Assembly: GCA_964617245.1 (NCBI GenBank) | Contig: CAZTWF010000020.1 | Coordinates: 1-28,260 of the forward strand | Length of the DNA stretch: 28,260 nucleotides | Reading direction: 5' to 3' | From: WYZ-LMO11 sp964617245 | GTDB lineage: Archaea > Thermoproteota > Methanomethylicia > Methanomethylicales > Methanomethylicaceae | In this document: one piece after another, positions 1 through 7,022 of the stretch | How the letters are laid out: each line of letters opens with the position of its first letter | Numbering within the stretch: position 1 is the first letter of the stretch | The notes under the pieces: generated by a model | What the model saw: the letters and a program-made list of their open reading frames with translations, nothing else | Told to the model about the DNA's origin: nothing | Databases searched by the model: none | Program-made: the position numbers and the translations under genes

Positions 1-7
1 TATAATA
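1..7 (+). promoter_or_regulatory. TATA box of argG
   Basis: The window opens with TATAATA, whose centre lies 24 bases before the argG ATG. That is the spacing at which an archaeal transcript starts at or next to the start codon, so argG is probably leaderless. The upstream BRE would lie outside the window. Confidence 0.45.
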
Positions 8-27
8 AAAAATTCTTTTTAATAATT

Positions 28-1221
28 ATGAAAATAGTTTTAGCTTATTCAGGTGGTTTAGATACCTCAGTAGCAATAAAATGGTTAAATGAAAAATATA
101 ATGCTGATGTAATTACACTTACTTTAGATATTGGACAAAAAGAAGATTTTAAAAATATAGAAGAAAGAGCATATAAGATAGGAGCTATTAAACATTATAC
201 AATTGATGCAAAAGAAGAATTTATAAAAGATTATATTTTTCCTGCAATAAAAGCAAATGCTATGTATGAAGAAAAATATCCATTATCTACTGCACTTGGT
301 AGACCATTAATAGCAAAAAAATTAGTAGAAATTGCACATAAAGAAGGAGCTGAAGCAGTAGCACATGGATGTACTGGAAAAGGAAATGATCAATTAAGAA
401 TAGAAATTACAGTAAAAGCATTAGATCCTTCTCTTAAAATATTTGCACCTGCTAGAGATTGGGGAATGAGTAGAGATCAAGAAATAGAATATGCAGAAAA
501 ACATAATATTCCTATTTCAAAGATATCAAAGAAATATAGTGTAGATCAAAATCTATGGGGAAGATCTATAGAAGGAGGACCATTAGAAGATCCTTGGAAT
601 ATACCAGAAGAAGACGTATGGGAATGGACAGTTTCACCAGAAAAAGCACCAAATGAGCCTAAAATACTTGAAATTGAATTTAAAGATGGAATTCCTATAA
701 AAGTTGATGGAGAAGCCATGGATTCTTTATCATTAATAAATTATCTAAATGAAACTGCAGGTAGTCATGGTGTAGGAAGAATAGATCATATGGAAGATAG
801 AATAATAGGAATAAAATCTAGAGAAACTTATGAATGTCCAGCGGCAATTACAATAATAGAAGCTCATAAAGATTTAGAGAAATTAGTATTAAATAGAAGA
901 GAAATTGCTTTTAAGAGAATAGTTGATAATGAATGGGCTTTTCTTGTTTATGCTGGATTATGGGAAGATCCTTTACGTTATGATCTTGATGCATTTATAA
1001 ATAAAGTAAATGAAAGAATTGAAGGTATTGTTCGTATTAAACTCTACAAGGGATCAATTATGACTGTAGGAAGACAATCACCATATTCTATTTATGATAT
1101 AAAAACAGCAACATATGAATCTATATCAACATTTGATCAAACATTATCAAAAGGTTTTGTATCATTATGGGGATTACAAACTGTTTTTTCAAGGAATAAA
1201 ATGAAAAGGTGTGAAGATTGA
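28..1221 (+). CDS. argG: Argininosuccinate synthase
   Basis: Joins citrulline and aspartate with ATP to make argininosuccinate, the next-to-last step of arginine synthesis, in the cytoplasm. The 397-residue length is normal for the family. The N-terminal ATP-pyrophosphatase loop AYSGGLDTS is at residues 6-14 and the substrate-binding stretch HGCTGKGNDQ at 113-122; the IEGGPLEDPWNIPEEDVWEWT-type region follows. The ATG start has no Shine-Dalgarno sequence but a TATA box 24 bases upstream, which suggests leaderless translation. Its TGA stop overlaps the TTG start of argH by four bases, so the two genes form a translationally coupled operon covering consecutive reactions. No regulator gene is next to it. 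Confidence 0.97.
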   Translation: MKIVLAYSGGLDTSVAIKWLNEKYNADVITLTLDIGQKEDFKNIEERAYKIGAIKHYTIDAKEEFIKDYIFPAIKANAMYEEKYPLSTALGRPLIAKKLVEIAHKEGAEAVAHGCTGKGNDQLRIEITVKALDPSLKIFAPARDWGMSRDQEIEYAEKHNIPISKISKKYSVDQNLWGRSIEGGPLEDPWNIPEEDVWEWTVSPEKAPNEPKILEIEFKDGIPIKVDGEAMDSLSLINYLNETAGSHGVGRIDHMEDRIIGIKSRETYECPAAITIIEAHKDLEKLVLNRREIAFKRIVDNEWAFLVYAGLWEDPLRYDLDAFINKVNERIEGIVRIKLYKGSIMTVGRQSPYSIYDIKTATYESISTFDQTLSKGFVSLWGLQTVFSRNKMKRCED

Positions 1222-2672
1222 AAATAATAAGAGGAGGAAGATTATCAGAAATAAAATCAAAAGATATTATTGAATTTATTTCATCTTATCGTCATGATAA
1301 TTATATTGTAGAGGAAGTATTAGAGATTAATATTGCATATTTACTTTGTCTATTAGAAGCAAGAATAATAAAAAAAGATGAGGCAAAAGCTATTGCTAAT
1401 GTATTAAAAGAAATGAAAATTGAAAGTATTCCACCTGAAATGGAAGATATACATATGGTAGTTGAAAGTAAAATAATAGAAAAATTAGGAGAAGAAATAG
1501 GAGGAAAAATACATACTGGAAAAAGTAGAAATGATCAAGTAGCTACAGCCTTACGAATGAGATTACGTAAATTTATAATAGAAATTTGTAAAGAATTAAT
1601 AAAATTACAAGAATGTTTAATTAAGAAAAGTATTAATTATAAAAGTTCTATAATGCCAGGATTTACTCATCTTCAACATGCTCAACCTACTTCTATTGCT
1701 CATTATTTAATGGCATATTTTTATATGTTCAATAGACATTTTGAACGACTTATTTCTTGTTATAAAAGAATTAATCTATCTCCAATGGGATCAGCTGCTT
1801 TAGCTGGAACTGGTTATCCAATAGATAGAAAAAAACTTTCAGAATATTTAGGATTTGATGATATAATAGAGAATACTTTAGATGCGGTATCTACAAGAGA
1901 TTTTATTCTTGAAACTATTTCATCTTTAGCAATAATAATGATTGATTTAAGTAGAATAGCTGAAGAGATTATAATATGGTCATCAAATGAATTTAATTAT
2001 ATAGAATTACCAGATGAACATTCATCAACAAGTAGTATTATGCCTCAAAAAAAGAATCCAGTTACAGCAGAAATAATAAGAGCAAAATGTGGAGATGTTA
2101 TTGGAGATATGATTTCAGTATTTACTATAATGAAAGGACTTCCTCTTGCTTATAATTTAGATATGCAAGAATTAACTCCACATTTATGGAATACTTGTGA
2201 AATATCAAAAAAATCATTAAAAATAACATCAGATTTAATAGATAAAATTATTTTTAATGAAAAGAAATTAAGAGAATCTGTAGAAAAAGGATATTCAGTA
2301 GCAACAGAATTAGCAGATATGTTAGTAAGAAATTATAATATAGCTTTTAGAACTGCACATTATATAATTGGAGAAATTATAAAAGAAATATATCCATTAT
2401 CTTTTTCTGAAATAGGAGAAAAGAGAATTACTGAAATTATAAGTAATAAAATAGGTAAAAATATAGATATAGAATTAGTTAAAAAAGCAATAAATCCAGA
2501 ATATAATATAAATATAAGAAAAACCATAGGAGGACCTTCTATTGAAGAAATTGAAAAAATGATAAATAAAGGAATAGAAATCTTAGAAAGAAATAAAGAT
2601 TTAGTTAATAATTTAGAAAAAAGAATTAAAGAAGCAAAAGAAAAATTAAAGATATTGATAAATTCAATATAA
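1218..2672 (+). CDS. argH: Argininosuccinate lyase
   Basis: Splits argininosuccinate into arginine and fumarate, completing arginine synthesis. The 484-residue protein belongs to the fumarase/aspartase superfamily. The signature loop SSIMPQKKNP, carrying the catalytic serine, is at residues 272-281, and the other superfamily motifs (GKSRNDQ near residue 100, THLQHAQP near 150) are present. The start is a TTG at 1218 inside the end of argG (TTGA overlap), supported by a GGTG Shine-Dalgarno at 1208-1211 with six bases of spacing and by the conserved N-terminal sequence that begins there. The protein ends two bases before the convergent glycosylase gene. The C-terminal helical part is rich in lysine and glutamate, as expected for this base composition. 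Confidence 0.96.
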   Translation: MKIIRGGRLSEIKSKDIIEFISSYRHDNYIVEEVLEINIAYLLCLLEARIIKKDEAKAIANVLKEMKIESIPPEMEDIHMVVESKIIEKLGEEIGGKIHTGKSRNDQVATALRMRLRKFIIEICKELIKLQECLIKKSINYKSSIMPGFTHLQHAQPTSIAHYLMAYFYMFNRHFERLISCYKRINLSPMGSAALAGTGYPIDRKKLSEYLGFDDIIENTLDAVSTRDFILETISSLAIIMIDLSRIAEEIIIWSSNEFNYIELPDEHSSTSSIMPQKKNPVTAEIIRAKCGDVIGDMISVFTIMKGLPLAYNLDMQELTPHLWNTCEISKKSLKITSDLIDKIIFNEKKLRESVEKGYSVATELADMLVRNYNIAFRTAHYIIGEIIKEIYPLSFSEIGEKRITEIISNKIGKNIDIELVKKAINPEYNINIRKTIGGPSIEEIEKMINKGIEILERNKDLVNNLEKRIKEAKEKLKILINSI

Positions 2673-2674
2673 AA

Positions 2675-3538
2675 TTATTTCAAAATTTTACCAGTCATTA
2701 AATACCAAATATATAAATCTAATTCTGCTAATGTTATATTTAATTTATCTGCAATACCAGAAAGTAAATTTTCAAATTCTAAATATCTTTTTCTTGTTAG
2801 ACTTTTGAAATCTTCTATTATTAATCCTTTATTTTTAAGAAATCTAAGGATATGACGATCTATTATTGCTATATCTTTAAAACCTATATTTCTTAAAAAA
2901 TGACTAGCTTCTTTATAGCCAATGCCTTTTATATTTTTAACAAACCATTCTCTTAATGATTTTGTATTTGAAAAACTTTTAATTATTTTTAATAACTCTC
3001 CATAATATTTTCTAGCTTCAATAATATACTCTACTCTATTTGGATATCTATATCTTAATTTAATTAATTCATTATAAAGTTCTTCTTTTGGAAGATTAAT
3101 AAAACCATTATTAATAGTATTTTGTATTATTATTCCTTTTTCTGCAGAAAAATTTGCTGTTAAAATACAAAAACAAAGTTCTTTAAATACTAAATCTTCA
3201 TTATTACCAATATTTTCAAATTCCTTAATCTTTTCTTTTACAATATTCTTACATTCTTCTATTATTTTCTTTAATTCTTCAATGAAATTGATTACTCCAA
3301 TCTTAACTTTAAATTTATCTAATAAATTTTCAACTGAAAAAACAATATGAGGAAGACTACTTAATTCTTCTAATAATAAAGCAAAATCTTCAAAATAATC
3401 TACACTACAACAGCTATATATTACATTTCCTCCAAATTCTACTATTATAACATTCATGAATTTATTTAATGAAAGAATTTTACTCTCTATACCAAATTTA
3501 TCTTCATAAATTAATTTTGCTTTATCAATATAATCCAT
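2675..3538 (-). CDS. Ogg2-type 8-oxoguanine DNA glycosylase/lyase
   Basis: Probably removes 8-oxoguanine from DNA and cuts the strand by beta-elimination. Residues from about 88 to the end match the archaeal Ogg2 family (COG1059): a helix-hairpin-helix GIGYKEASHFLRNIG with the Schiff-base lysine K209, the catalytic aspartate D227 in IIDRHIL, and the family C-terminal tail LDLYIWYLMTGKILK. Ogg2 proteins are usually about 210 residues, so the first ~85 residues are an extra N-terminal segment with two adjacent cysteines (C43, C44) and no motif I recognise. The ATG has no Shine-Dalgarno and lies 24 bases from a palindromic TATA box shared with the superoxide reductase gene, so both probably respond together to oxidative stress. 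Family call is firm; the role of the N-terminal part is unknown. Confidence 0.85.
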   Translation of the reverse strand: MDYIDKAKLIYEDKFGIESKILSLNKFMNVIIVEFGGNVIYSCCSVDYFEDFALLLEELSSLPHIVFSVENLLDKFKVKIGVINFIEELKKIIEECKNIVKEKIKEFENIGNNEDLVFKELCFCILTANFSAEKGIIIQNTINNGFINLPKEELYNELIKLRYRYPNRVEYIIEARKYYGELLKIIKSFSNTKSLREWFVKNIKGIGYKEASHFLRNIGFKDIAIIDRHILRFLKNKGLIIEDFKSLTRKRYLEFENLLSGIADKLNITLAELDLYIWYLMTGKILK

Positions 3539-3555
3539 AATTATATTGTAAAAAA

Positions 3556-3567
3556 TTATTTAAATAA
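3556..3567. promoter_or_regulatory. Palindromic TATA box shared by ogg2 and superoxide reductase
   Basis: The 48-base space between two divergent ATG codons contains one perfect 12-base palindrome, TTATTTAAATAA. Its centre is 25.5 bases from the superoxide reductase ATG and 23.5 from the glycosylase ATG. No second TATA-like box with suitable spacing is visible for either gene, so one TBP site probably serves both directions and both mRNAs are leaderless. An A-run at 3551-3555 could act as the BRE in the plus direction. Confidence 0.6.
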
Positions 3568-3586
3568 GTATTTTCAAAAACATATT

Positions 3587-3967
3587 ATGACAAAAAAATT
3601 AGAGATTTATAAATGTAATATCTGTGGAAATATTGTAATAGTAATGCATCCAGGCATGGGCACTTTGGTATGTTGTGGAAAACCCATGGTATTATTAGAA
3701 GAAAAAACAAAAGATATTGGTATGGAAAAACATGTACCAGTAGTTGAAAAAACAGATAAAGGAATAATTGTAAAAGTTGGAAGTATTCCTCATCCTATGA
3801 CAGATGAACATTATATTGAATGGATTGAAATTAGTAAAAATGAAGAAATATGTATAAGATTCTTAAAACCAGGAATGAAGCCAGAAGCAGAATTTGAAGG
3901 AATTGAAAAAATAGATAAAGCAAGAGAATATTGTAATCTCCATGGCCTTTGGAGTTCTAAGCAATAA
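3587..3967 (+). CDS. dfx: Two-iron superoxide reductase (desulfoferrodoxin)
   Basis: Reduces superoxide to hydrogen peroxide without releasing oxygen, the usual defence of anaerobes; it acts in the cytoplasm with electrons from rubredoxin-like donors. The N-terminal desulforedoxin domain has the Fe(Cys)4 ligands C10, C13, C29 and C30. The catalytic domain has H49, H69, H75, H119 and C116, with E47 and K48 beside the site; these fall at the same numbers as in the well-studied Desulfoarculus baarsii enzyme. The 126-residue length is typical of the 2Fe class. It is leaderless, starting 25 bases from the palindromic TATA box it shares with the divergent 8-oxoguanine glycosylase, a sensible pairing of superoxide removal with oxidised-base repair. 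Confidence 0.96.
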   Translation: MTKKLEIYKCNICGNIVIVMHPGMGTLVCCGKPMVLLEEKTKDIGMEKHVPVVEKTDKGIIVKVGSIPHPMTDEHYIEWIEISKNEEICIRFLKPGMKPEAEFEGIEKIDKAREYCNLHGLWSSKQ

Positions 3968-3983
3968 TACTTTTTATTTTTTA

Positions 3984-3999
3984 GAAAAAATTTATATTT
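3984..3999 (+). promoter_or_regulatory. BRE/TATA promoter of glnA
   Basis: A purine-rich BRE-like GAAAAAA (3984-3990) is followed by TTTATATTT (3991-3999). The TATA centre is 26 bases before the TTG at 4021, so transcription should begin at or beside that codon. The region lies just after the superoxide reductase stop codon, giving glnA its own promoter. Confidence 0.5.
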
Positions 4000-4020
4000 T
4001 TCTTAATTTTATCCATAAAT

Positions 4021-5391
4021 TTGGGCGTTATTTTGAGGAATTTTAAAGATGTTATATGGAAGGAAGAAGTTACTAAAGTAGTACAAGAAATTCAAGAAAA
4101 ACAAATAAAATATGTAAAACTTCAATTTACTGATATAAATGGAATAATAAAAAGTGTTACTATTTCCTCTAAAAGAATTGAATCTGTATTTGATTATGGA
4201 CAATCTTTCGATGGTTCATCAATAACAGGTTATAGACCTATTGAAGAATCAGATATGGTACTTTATCCAGATCCTACAACTTTTGCTATATTACCATGGG
4301 AGGGAAAAGAAAATACTTCTTGTAGACTAATATGTGATGTATATACTCCAGATAATAAGCGATTTGAAGGAGATCCAAGATATGTACTAGAACGTGCTTT
4401 AAATAAAATGAGAGATTATGGTATGATATATATGTGTGCACCTGAAATAGAATTTTTCTTAGTTAGATTAAATGGAGGAAATCCAGATCCTGCAGATCTT
4501 GGTGGTTATTTTGATTATTATCCTGGAGATCTTACAGATGATATAAGAAGAGAAATATCAGAGTATGCTGAAAAATTTGGTATAGAAATTGAAGTATCAC
4601 ATCATGAAGTTGCTAAAGGACAAAATGAAGTTGATTTTAAATATGATGAGGGATTAATTACTGCAGATAGAACAGTTACTATAAAGATGATGATAAAAGT
4701 TGTTGCAGCAAAAAATGGATATATTGCTACATTTATGCCAAAACCCTTCTATGGTGTAAATGGTTCTGGTATGCATATACATCAAAGCTTATGGAGTTTA
4801 GATCTTAAAACAAATTTATGTTATTCTGAAGATGAAGATAAAGGATTTCTTTCAGATATAGCTAGATATGCTATAGGTGGACAATTGGCTCATGGAAGAG
4901 AAATATGTGCAGTATTAGCTTCATGGCCAAATTCCTATAAGCGACTTGTGCCTGGATATGAAGCTCCTGTTTATATTGCATGGGCTTACAAAAATAGATC
5001 ACCATTAATAAGAGTACCAAATTTTGGTGGTAGAAAAAGTGCTGCTAGATTTGAAATAAGATGTCCAGATCCTGCTGGAAATCCATATCTTCAATTAGCA
5101 GTATTATGTCATGCAGCTCTTGATGGAATAAAAAAGAAAATAGATCCAGGACCACCTACTGAATTAAATGTTTATACTATGAGTTATGAAGAAAGAAAAG
5201 CCAGAGGAATAATATCATTACCTGAGTCATTAAAAGAAGCATTAGATGAAATGGAAAGAAGTGAATTCATGAGAGAGGCATTAGGTGAAGAAGCATTTAA
5301 TAACTTTCTATCAGTAAAAAGAAAAGAATGGGATTTATATAGAATGCAAGTAACTACATGGGAAGTTGAGAGATATATGAGGAAACTTTAA
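4021..5391 (+). CDS. glnA: Glutamine synthetase, type I
   Basis: Makes glutamine from glutamate, ammonia and ATP, the main ammonia-assimilation step; forms a cytoplasmic dodecamer. Family motifs appear in order: the beta-grasp segment LQFTDINGIIKSVTI (34-48), FDGSSITG (63-70), metal-binding PEIEFF (141-146), FMPKPF (238-243), VNGSGMHIHQS (246-256), then NSYKRLVPGYEAP and ARFEIRCPDPAGNPY. The C-terminus lacks the NLYDLP-type adenylylation site, as in the GSI-alpha group, so covalent adenylylation is unlikely. The chosen start is TTG 4021, placed as a leaderless start by the TATA box; TTG 4033 is an alternative and there is no in-frame ATG near the family N-terminus. The downstream nitrilase-family gene may share its nitrogen role. 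Confidence 0.95.
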   Translation: MGVILRNFKDVIWKEEVTKVVQEIQEKQIKYVKLQFTDINGIIKSVTISSKRIESVFDYGQSFDGSSITGYRPIEESDMVLYPDPTTFAILPWEGKENTSCRLICDVYTPDNKRFEGDPRYVLERALNKMRDYGMIYMCAPEIEFFLVRLNGGNPDPADLGGYFDYYPGDLTDDIRREISEYAEKFGIEIEVSHHEVAKGQNEVDFKYDEGLITADRTVTIKMMIKVVAAKNGYIATFMPKPFYGVNGSGMHIHQSLWSLDLKTNLCYSEDEDKGFLSDIARYAIGGQLAHGREICAVLASWPNSYKRLVPGYEAPVYIAWAYKNRSPLIRVPNFGGRKSAARFEIRCPDPAGNPYLQLAVLCHAALDGIKKKIDPGPPTELNVYTMSYEERKARGIISLPESLKEALDEMERSEFMREALGEEAFNNFLSVKRKEWDLYRMQVTTWEVERYMRKL

Positions 5392-5437
5392 CCGATTAAA
5401 TTATATATTACTTATTCTCATTTTCTTATGAGGAAAA

Positions 5438-5707
5438 ATGAAAAGAAAATTATTAGATATACTTGCATGTCCTATATGTAAGTATTATCCATTAGAATTA
5501 TTAATATTTGAAGAAAAAGAAGAAATTGAAGAAGGGGTACTAATTTGTAATAAATGTAATAGATGGTATCCAATAATAGAAAGCATACCTCATATGTTAC
5601 CAGATGATTTAAGAGATAGAGAAGAAGATTTAGGATTTCTAAAGAAATGGAAGGAAAAAATTCCAGATAATATATTAAAAGAAGGCAAACCATTTAATTT
5701 ATCTTAG
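5438..5707 (+). CDS. Trm112-like zinc protein
   Basis: An 89-residue protein of the Trm112 family, small activators that in archaea and eukaryotes bind and stabilise methyltransferases acting on tRNA, rRNA or release factor. The sequence shows a CPIC knuckle (C11, C14) and CNKC (C37, C40) flanking a beta-hairpin, followed by RWYPIIESIPHMLPDDLRD, a hallmark of the family. The ATG is preceded by TGAGG with five bases of spacing, and a TATA-like TTATATATTA lies at 5400-5409, so unlike its neighbours it seems to have a short leader. No methyltransferase gene lies beside it, as is usual for a hub protein with several partners. It is separated from the following amidase gene by 20 bases. Confidence 0.85.
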   Translation: MKRKLLDILACPICKYYPLELLIFEEKEEIEEGVLICNKCNRWYPIIESIPHMLPDDLRDREEDLGFLKKWKEKIPDNILKEGKPFNLS

Positions 5708-5727
5708 AATTTTAATTATGTGAAATT

Positions 5728-6531
5728 ATGATAATAGGAATTATTCAAATTGGTAGTAGTGAAAATAAAGATGAAAATATAAGAAAAGCCTTAGAATTTT
5801 CAGAAAAAGCAATAGAAGAAGGTTCTGAATTAATAGTATTACCTGAATTATTTAATTTTATTTCAGCAAAAGGTAATAAAGAAGATTATTTAAAAAATGC
5901 AGAAACAGATAATGGAATAACAATTAATAATATGTTGAAATTAGCAAAATCATATAATGTATTAATTATTGCTGGAAGTATTACAGAAATTGAGAATGAA
6001 AAATTATATAATACTTCTTATGTTCTATCAAGTAATGGAATATTGGGGAAATATAGAAAAATACATTTATTTAAATATAATAATATTGATGAATCAAAAG
6101 TTTTTAGCCCTGGAAAGGATCCTTTAGTAGTAGATTATAATAATAAAAAAATTGGAGTAACAATTTGTTTTGATTTAAGATTTCCTGAGATTTTCAGATT
6201 AGAAACAATAATGGGAGCAGAATTAATAGTAAATATTTCTGCTTTTTTAGAAGAAACTGGAAGAAAACATTGGATTCCTTTACTAAAAGCAAGAGCTATA
6301 GAAAATCAAATATTTTTAGTAGCTGCTAATCAAGCACCAACAAATATAAGAAGATATTATGGTCATAGTTGTATTATAGATCCTTGGGGAAAGATCCTAT
6401 GTAGAGCTAGTAATAAAGAAGAAGTAATTATGCAGAAAATTGATTTTAATAAAATAAAAGAAGTAAGAGAAAAAATGCCAATTATAATAAAAAAAGAATT
6501 ATATAAAAAAATAGAAGAATATTTACTCTAA
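5728..6531 (+). CDS. Carbon-nitrogen hydrolase (nitrilase/omega-amidase family)
   Basis: A 267-residue member of the nitrilase superfamily, which hydrolyses amides or nitriles with a Glu-Lys-Cys triad. All three are visible: E40 in LIVLPELF, K111 in KYRKIHLF and C147 in VTICFDLRFPE. The C-terminal KARAIENQIFLVAANQAP and HSCIIDPWG are typical of the omega-amidase/Nit branch, so likely substrates are omega-amides such as alpha-ketoglutaramate or a deaminated metabolite, but the sequence alone does not fix this. It starts 20 bases after the Trm112-like gene and probably shares its transcript. Position two genes after glutamine synthetase would fit glutamine-related salvage; that is inference. 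Confidence 0.88.
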   Translation: MIIGIIQIGSSENKDENIRKALEFSEKAIEEGSELIVLPELFNFISAKGNKEDYLKNAETDNGITINNMLKLAKSYNVLIIAGSITEIENEKLYNTSYVLSSNGILGKYRKIHLFKYNNIDESKVFSPGKDPLVVDYNNKKIGVTICFDLRFPEIFRLETIMGAELIVNISAFLEETGRKHWIPLLKARAIENQIFLVAANQAPTNIRRYYGHSCIIDPWGKILCRASNKEEVIMQKIDFNKIKEVREKMPIIIKKELYKKIEEYLL

Positions 6532-6542
6532 GTATTAAGTAT

Positions 6543-6686
6543 TTACTTCATTCCAGCTCTAAAGTAAGCACCACAACTTGGACACTTAAATAATCCAATA
6601 GTAACTGCTTTTCTTCCTTTTGGAGCTAATGTCCATGTTTTTGTTGGATTTGCTACTTCAGTTCCACATTTCGGACATTTTGCCAT
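6543..6686 (-). CDS. Small zinc-ribbon protein related to chromatin protein Cren7
   Basis: A 47-residue protein, MAKCPKCGTEV at the start, with two CPxCG knuckles (C4/C7 and C35/C38). Between and after them, residues 18-43 closely follow the known Sulfolobus Cren7 DNA-binding core: from memory 19 of 26 positions are identical, including the tryptophan (W18, Cren7 W26), the intercalating leucine (L20, Cren7 L28), the APKGRK loop, V28, GLFK and YFR. In Cren7 the second hairpin turn reads DPETG; here it is CPSCG. It is therefore likely a DNA-binding chromatin protein whose barrel is held by zinc. The ATG follows a GAGTGAG stretch by four bases. It is convergent with the amidase gene, 11 bases apart. 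Zinc binding and DNA binding are inferred. Confidence 0.85.
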   Translation of the reverse strand: MAKCPKCGTEVANPTKTWTLAPKGRKAVTIGLFKCPSCGAYFRAGMK

Positions 6687-6704
6687 TTTTCTCACTCTCA
6701 ATAT

Positions 6705-6754
6705 TTATTTGAATAAAAAATCATTTAAAAACTTTATGGTGGAAATTCAAATAA
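6705..6754. repeat. 10-bp inverted repeat upstream of the Cren7-like gene
   Basis: TTATTTGAAT at 6705-6714 is repeated inverted as ATTCAAATAA at 6745-6754, with 30 bases between. It covers the region where the promoter of the minus-strand Cren7-like gene should lie. It may be an operator, but AT-rich DNA often yields such repeats by chance. Confidence 0.3.
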
Positions 6755-6843
6755 AAAATTCAACCAAAAATTGTTTTCTAAATTTTTATTAAGTAGTAAA
6801 ATTTCTATCCTCTTTTTATTTATTAAATAAAAATTTAAAAGTG

Positions 6844-6857
6844 CGGAAAATTTAAAA
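6844..6857 (+). promoter_or_regulatory. BRE/TATA promoter of tRNA-Gln
   Basis: CGGAAAA followed by TTTAAAA, an almost ideal archaeal BRE plus TATA pair, lies about 25-32 bases before the first base of tRNA-Gln. The rest of the 195-base space 6687-6881 shows only AT-rich sequence and the inverted repeat noted separately. Confidence 0.6.
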
Positions 6858-6881
6858 CACTAATATTATTTAAATATTAAT

Positions 6882-6954
6882 AGCCCGGTGGTGTAGCGGC
6901 CAAGCATGGCGGGCTTTGGCCCCGCCGACAGGAGTTCGAATCTCCTCCGGGCTA
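6882..6954 (+). tRNA. tRNA-Gln (TTG)
   Basis: A complete 73-base cloverleaf. Acceptor AGCCCGG pairs with CCGGGCT (6947-6953), discriminator A at 6954; anticodon stem GCGGG/CCCGC with loop CTTTGGC gives anticodon TTG at 6916-6918; T stem AGGAG/CTCCT with loop TTCGAAT. The bases after the discriminator are CTA, so CCA is not encoded. No intron. The stems are nearly all GC in an AT-rich genome. Confidence 0.97.
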
Positions 6955-7022
6955 CTAATTATACTAAACCTCTATATACTCTTATTAACTCTATTTTACT
7001 GTTATAATTGTGAGGCAAAATT

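Noticed and set aside
6736..6747. ATGGTGGAAATT near cdc6, resembling part of an origin recognition box
   Set aside because: Only the core GTGGAAA matches, there is one copy, no flanking G-run and no pairing with a second box, so it does not support an origin call.
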